NCBI RefSeq assembly: GCF_002097715.1
Contig: NZ_CP020737.1
Span: forward strand, 2,852,001-2,916,000
DNA length: 64,000 bases
Direction of reading: 5' to 3'
DNA from: Burkholderia ubonensis subsp. mesacidophila
GTDB lineage: Bacteria > Pseudomonadota > Gammaproteobacteria > Burkholderiales > Burkholderiaceae
Both the position numbers and the translations under genes were made by a program. Each line of letters begins with the position of its first letter. Within the stretch, counting starts at the first letter, position 1. The notes under the pieces were generated by a model. The model was not told where the DNA came from. It saw only the letters and a program-made list of their open reading frames with translations, and searched no databases. Positions 17,624-27,428 of the stretch are shown here, in pieces.

Positions 17624-19903
17624 TCAATCGCGCACGCAGTCGACGAAGTACTCGACGCGCCCGTTCACCTCTTCCGCGACGAGGCCGTGGATGTCGGTGT
17701 GGAAGCCCGGGAAGCGCTCGTTGAAGTCGCGCGCGAACCGCAGGTAGTTGACGATCGTCTTGTTGAAGCGCTCGCCCGGAATCAGCAGCGGAATGCCCGG
17801 CGGGTACGGCGTCAGCAGGATGCTCGTCACGCGGCCTTCGAGTTCGTCGAGCGGCACGCGGTCGATCTTGCGGTGCGCGAGCTTCGCAAACGCGTCGGAC
17901 GGCTTCATCGCCGGCTCCATGTCCGACAGGTACATCTCGGTCGTCAGGCGGGCGATGTCGTTCGCGCGGTAAACGTCGTGGATCTGCGTGCACAGGTCGC
18001 GCAGGCCGACGCGCTCGTAGCGCGGATGCTGCGCGACGAATTCCGGCAGCACGCGCCACAGCGGCTGGTTGTTGTCGTAGTCGTCCTTGAACTGCTGCAG
18101 CTCGGTCACCATCGAGTTCCAGCGGCCCTTCGTGATGCCAATCGTGAACATGATGAAGAACGAGTACAGGCCCGTCTTCTCGACGATGATCCCGTGCTCG
18201 GCGAGGTACTTCGTGACGATCGCGGCCGGAATGCCGGTCTCGCCGAATTCGCCGTCCACGTCGAGCCCCGGCGTGATGATCGTCGCCTTGATCGGGTCGA
18301 GCATGTTGAAGCCTTCCGCGAGCGGGCCGAAGCCGTGCCAGCGGTCGTTCGGCTTCAGCATCCAGTCTTCGCGCGAGCCGATGCCTTCCTGCGCCAGGTC
18401 TTCCGGCCCCCACACGCTGAAGAACCAGTCGTCGCCGTACTCGGCGTCCACCTTGCGCATCGCGCGGCGGAAGTCGATCGCCTCGGCGATCGATTCCTCG
18501 ACGAGCGCGGTGCCGCCCGGCGGCTCCATCATCGCGGCCGCGACGTCGCACGATGCGATGATCGCGTACTGCGGGCTCGTCGACGTGTGCATCAGGTACG
18601 CCTCGTTGAAGCGGTGCTTGTCGAACGTGCGGTTCTCCGAATCCTGCACGACGATCTGCGACGCCTGCGAGATGCCGGCGAGCAGCTTGTGCGTCGAGTG
18701 CGTCGCGAACACCAGCGCGCCGGTGCGCGGCCGGCCGTCGCCGATCGCGTGCATGTCGCGGTAGAAGTCGTGGAACGTCGCATGCGGCAGCCACGCTTCG
18801 TCGAAGTGCAGCGTGTCGAGCAGGTCGCCGAGCAGGTCCTTGATCATCTCGACGTTGTAGACGACGCCGTCGTAGGTGCTCTGCGTGATCGTCAGGATCC
18901 GCGGCTTCATCTCCGGGTTCTGGCGCATCGCCTCGCGCGCGAACGGGTTCGCCTCGATCTTCTTGCGGATGTTCTCCGGCTTGAACTCGTCGCGCGGGAT
19001 CGGGCCGATGATGCCGAAGTGGTTGCGCGTCGGCGTGAGGAACACCGGAATCGCGCCCGTCATCGTGATCGCGTGCAGGATCGACTTGTGGCAGTTGCGG
19101 TCGACGAGCACGATGTCGCCGGGCGCGACCGTCGCATGCCAGACGATCTTGTTCGACGTCGACGTGCCGTTGGTCACGAAGAACAGGTGATCGGCGCTGA
19201 AGATGCGCGCGGCGTTGCGCTCGGACGCGGCCACCGGGCCCGTGTGGTCGAGCAGCTGGCCGAGTTCGTCGACGGCGTTGCAGACGTCCGCGCGCAGCAT
19301 GTTCTCGCCGAAGAACTGGTGGAACATCTGGCCGAGCGGGTTCTTCAGGAACGCGACGCCGCCCGAGTGGCCCGGGCAGTGCCACGAGTACGAGCCTTCG
19401 TCCGCGTACTTGACCAGTTCCTTGAAGAACGGCGGCGCGAGCGAGTCGAGATAGACCTTCGCCTCGCGGATGATGTGGCGCGCGACGAACTCCGGCGTGT
19501 CCTCGAACATGTGGATGAAGCCGTGCAGCTCGCGCAGGATGTCGTTCGGCAGGTGGCGCGACGTGCGCGTCTCGCCGTACAGGAAGATCGGGATGTCCGC
19601 GTTGCGGCGGCGCACTTCGCTGACGAACGCGCGCAGCTCGATGATCGCGGTGGCCAGCTCGGGCAGCTCGCCGTCCGGGCCGGTCTCGCCGAGCATGAGT
19701 TCGTCGTCGTCGATCGACAGGATGAAGCACGACGCGCGGCTCGACTGCTGCGCGAACGACGTCAGATCGCCGTAGCTCGTGAGGCCGAGGACTTCGACGC
19801 CCTCCTTCTCGATCGCTTCGGCCAGTGCCCGGATGCCGGAGCCCGAGATGTTCTCGGAGCGGAAATCTTCGTCGATGATGACGACGGGGAAACGAAACTT
19901 CAT
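17624..19903 (-). CDS. PLP-dependent lysine/arginine/ornithine decarboxylase (fold type I)
   Basis: 759 residues, full length for biodegradative-type decarboxylases (LdcC/AdiA/SpeC family). A wing domain (1 to about 130) precedes the PLP-binding core. The cofactor lysine is in ATHSTHKLLAG (Lys about 406), with the Asp of LHFDEAWLPHATFHDFY upstream. Other blocks are SYSWHCPGHSGGVAF and a C-terminal PPGIPLLIPGER. It would decarboxylate a basic amino acid, consuming a proton and giving a diamine or agmatine. Which amino acid is used cannot be read safely; Burkholderia copies are usually annotated as arginine/lysine/ornithine decarboxylase. Confidence 0.93.
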   Translation of the reverse strand: MKFRFPVVIIDEDFRSENISGSGIRALAEAIEKEGVEVLGLTSYGDLTSFAQQSSRASCFILSIDDDELMLGETGPDGELPELATAIIELRAFVSEVRRRNADIPIFLYGETRTSRHLPNDILRELHGFIHMFEDTPEFVARHIIREAKVYLDSLAPPFFKELVKYADEGSYSWHCPGHSGGVAFLKNPLGQMFHQFFGENMLRADVCNAVDELGQLLDHTGPVAASERNAARIFSADHLFFVTNGTSTSNKIVWHATVAPGDIVLVDRNCHKSILHAITMTGAIPVFLTPTRNHFGIIGPIPRDEFKPENIRKKIEANPFAREAMRQNPEMKPRILTITQSTYDGVVYNVEMIKDLLGDLLDTLHFDEAWLPHATFHDFYRDMHAIGDGRPRTGALVFATHSTHKLLAGISQASQIVVQDSENRTFDKHRFNEAYLMHTSTSPQYAIIASCDVAAAMMEPPGGTALVEESIAEAIDFRRAMRKVDAEYGDDWFFSVWGPEDLAQEGIGSREDWMLKPNDRWHGFGPLAEGFNMLDPIKATIITPGLDVDGEFGETGIPAAIVTKYLAEHGIIVEKTGLYSFFIMFTIGITKGRWNSMVTELQQFKDDYDNNQPLWRVLPEFVAQHPRYERVGLRDLCTQIHDVYRANDIARLTTEMYLSDMEPAMKPSDAFAKLAHRKIDRVPLDELEGRVTSILLTPYPPGIPLLIPGERFNKTIVNYLRFARDFNERFPGFHTDIHGLVAEEVNGRVEYFVDCVRD

Positions 19904-19988
19904 GGGCGATTCTCCAAAAAGAACGACCGCAGCGCTTCACGCGCGGCGGTCACCCGGTAACTGGTCGGTGTTCCTGTATGCAACCAGA

Positions 19989-20558
19989 TCAGGTTTTCGG
20001 CAGCGTGACACCCCGTTGCCCCTGATACTTGCCGCCGCGATCCGCATACGACACGTCGCACACCTCGTCGCTCTCGAAGAAGAGCACCTGGGCGACGCCT
20101 TCGTTGGCGTAGATCTTCGCGGGCAACGGCGTGGTGTTCGAGAATTCCAGCGTGACGTAGCCTTCCCACTCGGGTTCGAACGGCGTCACGTTGACGATGA
20201 TCCCGCAGCGCGCGTAGGTCGACTTGCCGAGGCAGACCGTCAGCACGGTGCGCGGAATGCGGAAATATTCGACGGTGCGGGCCAGCGCGAACGAGTTCGG
20301 CGGGATGATGCACACGTCGCCCTTGAAATCGACAAACGAACCCTCGTCGAAGTTCTTCGGGTCGACGATCGTCGAGTTGATGTTCGTGAAGATCTTGAAT
20401 TCGTCGGCGCAGCGGATGTCGTAGCCGTAGCTCGACGTGCCGTAGCTGACGATCCTGCGGCCGTCTTCGGACGCACGGACCTGATCGGGCACGAACGGCT
20501 CGATCATCTTGTGCTCTTCGGCCATGCGCCGGATCCACTTGTCGGATTTGATGCTCAT
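19989..20558 (-). CDS. dcd: dCTP deaminase
   Basis: 189 residues, family length. Deaminates dCTP to dUTP for dTTP synthesis; trimeric cytosolic enzyme of the dUTPase superfamily. Blocks: [82 protein letters not shown] with the catalytic Glu in EPEWEG, and the C-terminal [14 protein letters not shown] lid. Minus strand, between the decarboxylase and the SodC-like gene, with 85 and 114 bases of spacer. Confidence 0.97.
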
Positions 20559-20672
20559 ATCAGGGCGCCAGAAAACGCTGCGTGACTGTCAGGAGGGCCG
20601 CCCGCACTCGGCGGCGGCCGGGAAAGGCGCACATTTTACGCGATCGCGCGGACGCGCATGCGGCCCTTCTCA

Positions 20673-21209
20673 TCAACGGATCACGCCGCACGCGAGCGCG
20701 GGCCCCGCGCCGTGCTGCGGGAACGCCGGATCGCCCGGTTCGCGATGCACGAGCGCCGAGCGGCCGAGCGCCGAGCGCACGCCGTCGAGCGCCAGGTCGG
20801 GCGCGACGATGAAGCCGGCCGCGACGCCGTTCGCGTCCGCGTGGATGTTGCCGAGATCGCCGGCGACGCGGGCGCCCGCGCGCAGCCGGTCGGCGGCCGG
20901 CGAGAACACCTGGCCGGCGCTCGAACCGTCGCCCGCGTTGCAGTCGCCGCGCTCGTGCACCTGCAGCGCATGGTCGCTGTTCGGCGGCAGGCCCACCAGG
21001 TTGTAGGTGACCTGCACGCCGTCGGGGCGCTCGACGAGCGTCACCATGCCGCGCGTCTGCGATCCGACGGTCGGTTGCAGTTGCGCGTCGGCGCGCTTTT
21101 CGTGCGTCGATGAAAAGGAAGTACAGCCGGCCAAGAGGCCCAGCGCGGCGGCGGCCAGCAGCGCGTGCCGCACGCTGCCGGCCCGCGCGCCGTGATGTCG
21201 TTCGTTCAT
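20673..21209 (-). CDS. SodC-like lipoprotein lacking most Cu/Zn ligands
   Basis: 178 residues from ATG 21209 (GAGGAA just upstream). Lipobox LLAGC gives Cys29 as lipidated residue. The fold is clearly that of Cu,Zn superoxide dismutase: SDHALQVHERGDC, GDLGNIHADANGVA and the end ACGVIR, with Cys90/Cys174 as the usual disulfide. But ligands differ. Where SodC has F-H-V-H there is L-Q-V-H (Gln83 for the first Cu His). AGPHFNP has become AGQVFSP (Val101), and the HGGP and RHxGDLG histidines are absent. His85, Asp118 and His155 remain. It is unlikely to be a normal dismutase; a structural, chaperone or metal-sensing role is possible. Confidence 0.8.
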   Translation of the reverse strand: MNERHHGARAGSVRHALLAAAALGLLAGCTSFSSTHEKRADAQLQPTVGSQTRGMVTLVERPDGVQVTYNLVGLPPNSDHALQVHERGDCNAGDGSSAGQVFSPAADRLRAGARVAGDLGNIHADANGVAAGFIVAPDLALDGVRSALGRSALVHREPGDPAFPQHGAGPALACGVIR

Positions 21210-21341
21210 GCGTTCCTCATGCCGGCAGGCGCCGCGTGTGATGCGGCGCCCGCCGGTCGGGTAAAGGGACCCTGGAAAAGTCGCCATGATACCGCGCCTC
21301 GCGGCGGCGTAAACAGCGTCCGGCCCCGCCCCGCAAGGGTT

Positions 21342-22433
21342 TTACGTATTTTGAACAACGATGCTCGGAAACTTCGACGTCATGTCGCGCGCGCGCTCGG
21401 CAATGGCGAGCGCGACGCCGCGCGCAATTTCGCAATAGCGCTGCGCGAGCGTGCCGTCCGGATCGGCCGCGACCGTCGGCGCGCCGCTGTCGGCCCGCTC
21501 GCGGATCGCGATGTCGAGCGGCAGGCTGCCGAGCACGTTCACGCCGTATTCCTTCGACATCCGCTGCGCGCCGCCCGCGCCGAAGATGTGCTCCTCGTGG
21601 CCGCAGTTCGAGCAGACGTGGATGCTCATGTTCTCGACGATGCCGAGGATCGGGATGCCGACCTTCTCGAACATCTTCAGGCCCTTCTTCGCGTCGAGCA
21701 GTGCGATGTCCTGCGGGGTCGTGACGATCACCGCGCCCGTCACCGGCACGCGCTGCGCGAGCGTCAGCTGGATGTCGCCGGTGCCCGGCGGCATGTCGAC
21801 GATCAGGTAGTCGAGCTCGCGCCAGTTGGTCTGGCGCAGCAGCTGTTCCAGCGCCGACGTCGCCATCGGGCCGCGCCATACCATCGGGTTGTCTTCCTCG
21901 ATCAGGAAGCCGATCGAGTTGGCCTGCAGCCCGTGGCCGACGAGCGGGTTCATCGACTGGTTGTCCGGCGACTCGGGCCGCTGGCCGTGGATGCCGAGCA
22001 TCGTCGGCAGCGACGGGCCGTAGATGTCGGCGTCGAGGATGCCGACCGACGCGCCTTCCGCCGCCAGCGCGAGCGCGAGGTTGACGGCCGTCGTGCTCTT
22101 GCCGACGCCGCCCTTGCCGGACGCGACCGCGACGATGTTCTTCACGTTCGGCAATAGTTTGACGCCGCGCTGCACGGTATGCGCGACGATGTCCTGCGAG
22201 ACGGCGACGCGCACGTCGCGCACGCCCGGCACGGCCTTGAGCGCGGCGCTCACGCGCGCACGCACGTCGTCGTGCTGGCTCTTCGCCGGATAGCCGAGCA
22301 CCACGTCGACGCTCACGACGTCGCCGTCGATCGCGACGTTGCGCACGCCTTTGCTGGCCGCATACGGGCGGCCGGTGTTGGGATCAACGACAACCGCGAG
22401 CGCGGCGTCGACGAGGGCCCGGTCGATACTCAT
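21342..22433 (-). CDS. apbC: Mrp/ApbC-family iron-sulfur cluster carrier ATPase
   Basis: 363 residues. Domains: an N-terminal MIP18/DUF59-like segment (1 to about 85) and a ParA/MinD-type ATPase with deviant Walker A SGKGGVGKST (residues 105-114). YLIVDMPPGTGDIQLTL carries Walker B. The C-terminal CxxC for a bridging 4Fe-4S cluster is VCSNCGHEEHIFG. The protein carries and transfers Fe-S clusters in the cytosol. It is divergent from the OmpA lipoprotein gene across 352 bases; metG lies just beyond, and apbC near metG is common in proteobacteria. Confidence 0.95.
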   Translation of the reverse strand: MSIDRALVDAALAVVVDPNTGRPYAASKGVRNVAIDGDVVSVDVVLGYPAKSQHDDVRARVSAALKAVPGVRDVRVAVSQDIVAHTVQRGVKLLPNVKNIVAVASGKGGVGKSTTAVNLALALAAEGASVGILDADIYGPSLPTMLGIHGQRPESPDNQSMNPLVGHGLQANSIGFLIEEDNPMVWRGPMATSALEQLLRQTNWRELDYLIVDMPPGTGDIQLTLAQRVPVTGAVIVTTPQDIALLDAKKGLKMFEKVGIPILGIVENMSIHVCSNCGHEEHIFGAGGAQRMSKEYGVNVLGSLPLDIAIRERADSGAPTVAADPDGTLAQRYCEIARGVALAIAERARDMTSKFPSIVVQNT

Positions 22434-22785
22434 CGAAACTCCGTGAAAACGTTCTTTTCTCGCTCAAACGTCAAGAATTATCAAATAACGTCGCGAAAAT
22501 CGGGAAAAGTGAAAGAATCTGTTGCATGCCATTGCGCGAACGCGCGAGCCGGCGCAATCTTCGCGTGCGGCACGCTATGGGGCCAAATCGACCCCGTACC
22601 GCCTATATTGTAGAGGCTGACGCGTCGCGCTGCCGGAACAGCCACGCTGCCGGGCAGGGCATGCGGTCGCCGCAGCGGCCGCCGCGCGCGCAGGATCGCC
22701 CCCTTTTTCCGGGCGGGCCTGCCCAGGAAGCCATACCTGTTGTTGTTGTCGTTGTCGACTCGTTCAACCAAGAGAGGAATCCCAG
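22434..22785. other. Divergent intergenic region, apbC / ompA-like
   Basis: 352 bases without a gene. AT-richer on the apbC side (around 22440-22510) and near 22600 (tatattgtag), where -10-like sequences could serve the two divergent genes. No convincing -35/-10 pair, hairpin terminator or RNA motif was seen. Confidence 0.4.
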
Positions 22786-23430
22786 ATGAACATGAAAATC
22801 GCGACCCGCTTGTCCGTCTTCGTATTGGCCGGTGCGGTTCTCGCCGGCTGCGCGACGTCGCCGCAAGGCACCAACACGGCCGTCGGCACGGGCGCGGGCG
22901 CCGCGCTGGGCGCCGGCATCGGCGCGCTGGCGGGCGGCGGCAAGGGCGCGGCGATCGGTGCAGGCGTCGGTGCACTGGTCGGCGGCGTGACGGGTTACAA
23001 CTGGCAGGCGATCAAGAACAAGCTCGCGCCGTCGGCGGCCCAGACCGGCACGCAGGTGACCGAGCAGCCGGACGGCTCGCTGAAGCTGAACGTGCCGAGC
23101 TCGGTGACGTTCGCGACGAACCAGTACGCGATCACGCCGGCCTTCACGCCGCTGCTGAACGATCTCGCGACGACGCTGAACCAGAACCCGCAGGTCACCG
23201 CGTCGGTCGTCGGCTACACCGACAGCACCGGCTCGGCGGGGCTGAACCAGACGCTGTCGCAGAACCGCGCGCAGAGCGTCGTCAACGCGCTGACGCAGCG
23301 CGGCGTCGCCGGCGGCCGCCTGTCGGCGCAAGGCATGGGCGCGTCGAACCCGATCGCCGACAACGCGACCGAAGCCGGCCGCGCGCAGAACCGTCGCGTC
23401 GAAATCTACCTGCGCGCTGCGCAGCAGTAA
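22786..23430 (+). CDS. OmpA-family lipoprotein (YiaD-like)
   Basis: 214 residues. Lipobox VLAGC makes Cys22 the lipid anchor. Residues about 32-70 are a Gly/Ala-rich glycine-zipper segment ([20 protein letters not shown]). From about 100 to the end is an OmpA C-terminal peptidoglycan-binding domain: [50 protein letters not shown] and NRRVEIYLR. It probably ties the outer membrane to peptidoglycan. AAGAGAGGAAT lies just upstream of ATG 22786. It stands alone with its own terminator region. Confidence 0.93.
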   Translation: MNMKIATRLSVFVLAGAVLAGCATSPQGTNTAVGTGAGAALGAGIGALAGGGKGAAIGAGVGALVGGVTGYNWQAIKNKLAPSAAQTGTQVTEQPDGSLKLNVPSSVTFATNQYAITPAFTPLLNDLATTLNQNPQVTASVVGYTDSTGSAGLNQTLSQNRAQSVVNALTQRGVAGGRLSAQGMGASNPIADNATEAGRAQNRRVEIYLRAAQQ

Positions 23431-23803
23431 GCGCGCAGGCGGGGAATGCGCGGGCGCGCCGCCCGCACTGCCCCGCCGGACAAGGCTTCCGGCGGGGCAA
23501 GTAACAAATCGAAAAAAATTTCGAACTTCTGTCGCGGCCCGTGGTCTTTCTTTACGGTACGTGGCTGGTGTTGCCGGCGCGTCACCATTCTCCTCTTGTC
23601 GTTGTTGCTCCGGGGCCGTATCCGCCCCGGTTTTTTTTGCCGGCGAAATTTGTGCTGCAACGCAGCATCCGGCGCTCGGGCACACCGCTTGCGCGCCCCC
23701 GCCTCCCGCCCGCGCCGCCTGCGCCGGCCACCCGCCTGTCCAGCCCGCGCCCCTGCTAGAATCGCAGTTTCCAGTGGTTTCCCGCCGTTCCTCTACAGAC
23801 CCT
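23431..23803 (+). other. Intergenic region between OmpA-like gene and metG
   Basis: 373 bases without a gene. It holds a hairpin gccccgccgg / ccggcggggc at about 23471-23500 without a T-run, an AT-rich segment around 23505-23530, and the strong terminator at 23610-23638. The rest, up to 23803, must hold the metG promoter; no clear consensus was found. Confidence 0.5.
23610..23638 (+). terminator. Intrinsic terminator
   Basis: Stem ccggggc / gccccgg with a 7-base loop followed by eight T. It lies 180 bases past the OmpA-like stop. The long distance leaves room for an untranslated 3' region, or it may attenuate transcription entering metG. Confidence 0.85.
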
Positions 23804-25978
23804 ATGTCCGCATCCGACCTCACTTCCGTGCAGGCCGCGCCGCAAGGCCGCCGCCAGATTCTCGTCACGTCCGCTCTGCCGTACGCCAACGGCCAGATCC
23901 ACATCGGCCACCTGGTCGAGTACATCCAGACCGACATCTGGGTGCGGACGCTGCGAATGCACGGCCATGAGGTCTACTACATCGGCGCCGACGACACGCA
24001 CGGCACGCCGGTCATGCTGCGCGCGGAGAAGGAAGGGCTGACGCCGAAGCAGCTGATCGACCGCGTCTGGACCGAGCACAAGCGCGATTTCGACAGCTTC
24101 GGCGTGTCGTTCGACAATTTCTACTCGACCGATTCGGACGAGAACCGCGTGCTGAGCGAGCAGATCTACCTCGCGCTGAAGGAAAACGGCCTGATCGCCG
24201 AGCGCGAGATCGAGCAGGCGTACGATCCCGTCAAGGAAATGTTCCTGCCGGACCGCTTCATCAAGGGCGAGTGCCCGAAGTGCCACGCGAAGGACCAGTA
24301 CGGCGACAACTGCGAAGTGTGCGGCTCGACCTACCTGCCGACCGAGCTGCTGAACCCGTATTCGGTGGTGTCGGGCGCGACGCCGGTGCGCAAGACGTCG
24401 AAGCACTACTTCTTCCGCCTGTCCGATCCGCGCTGCGAAGCGTTCCTGCGTGACTGGGTGAGCGGCCTCGCGCAGCCGGAAGCGACCAACAAGATGCGCG
24501 AATGGCTCGGCGACGCCGGCGAAGCGAAGCTCGCCGACTGGGACATCTCGCGCGACGCGCCCTACTTCGGCTTCGAGATCCCGGGCGCGCCCGGCAAGTA
24601 CTTCTACGTGTGGCTCGACGCGCCGGTCGGCTACTACGCGAGCTTCAAGAACCTGTGCGACCAACGCGGGATCGATTTCGACGCGTGGATCCGCAAGGGC
24701 TCGACCGCCGAGCAGTACCACTTCATCGGCAAGGACATCCTGTACTTCCACACGCTGTTCTGGCCCGCGATGCTCGAGTTCTCCGGCCACCGCACGCCGA
24801 CCAACGTGTTCGCGCACGGCTTCCTGACGGTCGACGGCGCGAAGATGTCGAAGTCGCGCGGCACGTTCATCACCGCGCAAAGCTACATCGACACGGGCCT
24901 GAACCCCGAGTGGCTGCGCTACTACTTCGCCGCGAAGCTGAACGCGACGATGGAAGACCTCGACCTGAACCTCGACGACTTCCAGGCGCGCGTGAACAGC
25001 GACCTCGTCGGCAAATACGTGAACATCGCGAGCCGCGCCGCGGGCTTCCTGCTCAAGCGCTTCGACGGCCGCGTGCAGGACAGCGCGATGAACCACCCGC
25101 TCGTCGCGAAGCTGCGCGACGCGATTCCCGGCATCGCCGCACACTACGAGGCCCGCGAATACGGCCGCGCGCTGCGCCAGACGATGGAGCTCGCCGACGA
25201 GGTCAACGCGTACGTTGACGGCGCGAAGCCGTGGGAGCTCGCGAAGGACCCGGCGAACGCCGTCGCGCTGCACGAGACCTGCAGCGTCAGCCTCGAGGCG
25301 TTCCGCCTGCTGTCGCTCGCGCTGAAGCCGGTGATGCCGCACGTCGCGGAAGCGGTCGAGGCGTTCTTCGGCATCGCGCCGCTCGCGTGGGCCGACGCCG
25401 CGAAGCCGCTGTCGTCGGAACGGCCGATCAAGGCGTACCAGCACCTGATGACCCGCGTCGACGCGAAGCAGATCGATGCGCTGCTCGCCGCGAACCGCGA
25501 TTCGCTGCAGGCCGGAGGCGGCGCAACGGCAGACGCGGCCGGCAGCGCGAAGGCTGCGAAAGCCGCGACGGCCGACGCGAAAGCCGCGAAGGCGAGTGCG
25601 AAGCCTGCCGCGGCGGCGAACGGCGCGGATGCCGACGCGCCCATCTCGATCGACGATTTCGCGAAGATCGACCTGCGCATCGCGAAGATCGTCGCGTGCC
25701 AGGCGGTCGAAGGCTCGGACAAGCTGCTGCAGCTGACGCTCGACGTCGGCGAGGAAAAGACCCGCAACGTGTTCTCCGGGATCAAGTCCGCGTACGAGCC
25801 GGAGCAGCTCGTCGGCAAGCTGACCGTGATGGTCGCGAACCTCGCGCCGCGCAAGATGAAGTTCGGCCTGTCCGAAGGGATGGTGCTCGCGGCGTCGGCG
25901 ACCGACGAGAAGGCCGAGCCGGGCCTCTACATCCTCGAGCCGCACAGCGGCGCGAAACCGGGCATGCGCGTGAAGTAA
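23804..25978 (+). CDS. metG: Methionyl-tRNA synthetase with C-terminal tRNA-binding domain
   Basis: 724 residues. Class I synthetase charging tRNA-Met. The HIGH motif is at 33-36 ([11 protein letters not shown]), Zn-binding pairs are [17 protein letters not shown], and KMSKS begins at about 347 ([12 protein letters not shown]). An Ala/Lys linker of roughly 50 residues (about 570-610) leads to a Trbp111/EMAP-like domain ([20 protein letters not shown] onward). ATG 23804 was chosen as the standard start; the frame is open further upstream. A decayed copy of the last 510 or so bases of this gene lies at 28798-29306. Confidence 0.97.
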   Translation: MSASDLTSVQAAPQGRRQILVTSALPYANGQIHIGHLVEYIQTDIWVRTLRMHGHEVYYIGADDTHGTPVMLRAEKEGLTPKQLIDRVWTEHKRDFDSFGVSFDNFYSTDSDENRVLSEQIYLALKENGLIAEREIEQAYDPVKEMFLPDRFIKGECPKCHAKDQYGDNCEVCGSTYLPTELLNPYSVVSGATPVRKTSKHYFFRLSDPRCEAFLRDWVSGLAQPEATNKMREWLGDAGEAKLADWDISRDAPYFGFEIPGAPGKYFYVWLDAPVGYYASFKNLCDQRGIDFDAWIRKGSTAEQYHFIGKDILYFHTLFWPAMLEFSGHRTPTNVFAHGFLTVDGAKMSKSRGTFITAQSYIDTGLNPEWLRYYFAAKLNATMEDLDLNLDDFQARVNSDLVGKYVNIASRAAGFLLKRFDGRVQDSAMNHPLVAKLRDAIPGIAAHYEAREYGRALRQTMELADEVNAYVDGAKPWELAKDPANAVALHETCSVSLEAFRLLSLALKPVMPHVAEAVEAFFGIAPLAWADAAKPLSSERPIKAYQHLMTRVDAKQIDALLAANRDSLQAGGGATADAAGSAKAAKAATADAKAAKASAKPAAAANGADADAPISIDDFAKIDLRIAKIVACQAVEGSDKLLQLTLDVGEEKTRNVFSGIKSAYEPEQLVGKLTVMVANLAPRKMKFGLSEGMVLAASATDEKAEPGLYILEPHSGAKPGMRVK

Positions 25979-26004
25979 GCCGCGCGCCCCGCCGCTTGCG
26001 CGAC

Positions 26005-26034
26005 AGCCCCGCACGATGCGTGCGGGGCTTTTTT
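26005..26034 (+). terminator. Intrinsic terminator after metG
   Basis: Stem agccccgca / tgcggggct with a 7-base loop followed by a T-run. A damaged copy (stem shortened) sits after the metG fragment near 29333-29359. Confidence 0.9.
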
Positions 26035-26036
26035 AC

Positions 26037-26273
26037 GCGTGCCGCATGGGTCGCCACCCGGCGCGTACCGCGGACGGATTCCGCTACCATGTCGGCTTGC
26101 GCGGCAGCCGCCGGCGCAAGCCGACACAATCTGCAGCACCGGAACCCGCCGGATTCCGAAGACCGCCGCGAGCGGTCCGCCACGGGCCGTGGCGGCGGGC
26201 TCCGTCCAAAGTACAACGAAATGAAAACGCACCCGATGCCTTCCCTGCCGGCCGGACGCGCGCGTCGTCCCGC
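26037..26273 (+). promoter_or_regulatory. Structured leader with possible 18-codon leader ORF ahead of the radical SAM gene
   Basis: The 237 bases before the radical SAM gene contain a perfect 13-bp hairpin (tgtcggcttgcgc at 26090-26102 with its complement at 26114-26126) and a second, 7-bp hairpin (26177-26183 with 26189-26195). A small frame at 26221-26277 (MKTHPMPSLP..., 18 residues) overlaps the next start as ATGA, which suits translational coupling, though its own ribosome site is poor. It does not match a riboswitch class I know. Regulatory function is inference. Confidence 0.35.
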
Positions 26274-27428
26274 ATGAGCCGCGCCGGTTCCCCGCTGACG
26301 ATCCCGCTCGTGCCGGTCGCCGACGCGAACGGCGTCGCGCCGCTCGTCGTGCGCAGCCGCGCGTTCGGCGCACTCGCCGAACGCTTCGCGTGGCTCGCGC
26401 TGCGCGAGCCGCCCGCCGACGACCGCACCCGCTGGCACACGCACCGGCTCGGGAAGCGCGCGATCCGCTTTGCACAGCCGCTGACGTTCACGCCCTACGC
26501 CGCCGCGCAGCCCTGCTCCGCGCGCTGCCGGTTCTGCTCGGAAACGCTCGTCGACGAGACCGCGTCCGGCCCGATGGCCGCGAGCCTGCGCCCCGGCGCG
26601 AACTATTTCGACAGGCTCGGCCGCGCGCTGCGGGCGCTGCGCGGCGTGCCGCTGTCGTATTCGCTGTCCGGGCTCGAGAACACCGACGATCCGGGCTGGC
26701 TGCTGTCGCTCGTCGCGACCCTCGGCGCGGCCGGCGACGACGGTCCCGACGTCGGCGGCAGCGTGCTGTACACGAACGGCGCGGGCCTCGTCGAGCACGG
26801 CGACGCGCTGCTGCCCGCGCTCGCGAACTTCGGGCTGTCGTGGCTCGAATGGTCGCGCCATCACGATCGCGACGACGTGAACCAGTCGATCATGCGCTTT
26901 CGCCCCGGCCAGCCCGTGATGCGCGACGCCGCGTTCGAGACGGCGTTCGCCGCCGCGCGCGAGCGCTTCCCGGTCAAGCTCGTCTGCATCGTGCAGCGCG
27001 GCGGCGTCGAAACGCCGGCCGACGTGCTCCGTTATCTGGACCGCGCACGCGCGCTCGGCGCGAGCGCCGTGATCTTCCGCGAATTCTCCACGCTGCCCGA
27101 CACGTACCGGCACAACGCGACGCGACGCTACGTCGACCACGCGCGGATCGCGATCGACGCGCTGCTGCTCGCGTGCGTCGCCGACCCCGCGTTTGCCTCC
27201 CGGTGCGAGCCGATCGCGCTGACGGGCGGCTACTACTTCTGGAACGCGCGCTGGGCGCACCGCGACGGGTTCGAAGTCGTGTTCGAGGCATCCGACTACG
27301 GCGCGATGCGCGAGCACGAACTGCGCGACGCCGTGTACAAGCTCGTATTTCATCCGAACGGCAACCTGTGCGCGGGCTGGCAGCCGACGCGCGACATCCT
27401 GTGGAGCGACGATGACCACCGCAACTAG
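26274..27428 (+). CDS. Radical SAM protein of unknown function
   Basis: 384 residues. The cluster-binding motif is PCSARCRFCSE, i.e. Cys81-x3-Cys85-x2-Cys88, preceded by a beta strand (ITFTPY-like) as in radical SAM barrels. The rest looks like a partial TIM barrel: SYSLSGLENTDDPGWLL, VLYTNGAGLV, KLVCIVQRGGVETPADVLRYL, SAVIFREFSTLP. No SPASM or B12-binding domain was recognised. Start at ATG 26274, coupled to a possible leader ORF. Its last 17 bases overlap the next gene, so the two products probably work together. Substrate unknown; nucleic acid, nucleotide or peptide modification all fit. Confidence 0.8.
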   Translation: MSRAGSPLTIPLVPVADANGVAPLVVRSRAFGALAERFAWLALREPPADDRTRWHTHRLGKRAIRFAQPLTFTPYAAAQPCSARCRFCSETLVDETASGPMAASLRPGANYFDRLGRALRALRGVPLSYSLSGLENTDDPGWLLSLVATLGAAGDDGPDVGGSVLYTNGAGLVEHGDALLPALANFGLSWLEWSRHHDRDDVNQSIMRFRPGQPVMRDAAFETAFAAARERFPVKLVCIVQRGGVETPADVLRYLDRARALGASAVIFREFSTLPDTYRHNATRRYVDHARIAIDALLLACVADPAFASRCEPIALTGGYYFWNARWAHRDGFEVVFEASDYGAMREHELRDAVYKLVFHPNGNLCAGWQPTRDILWSDDDHRN

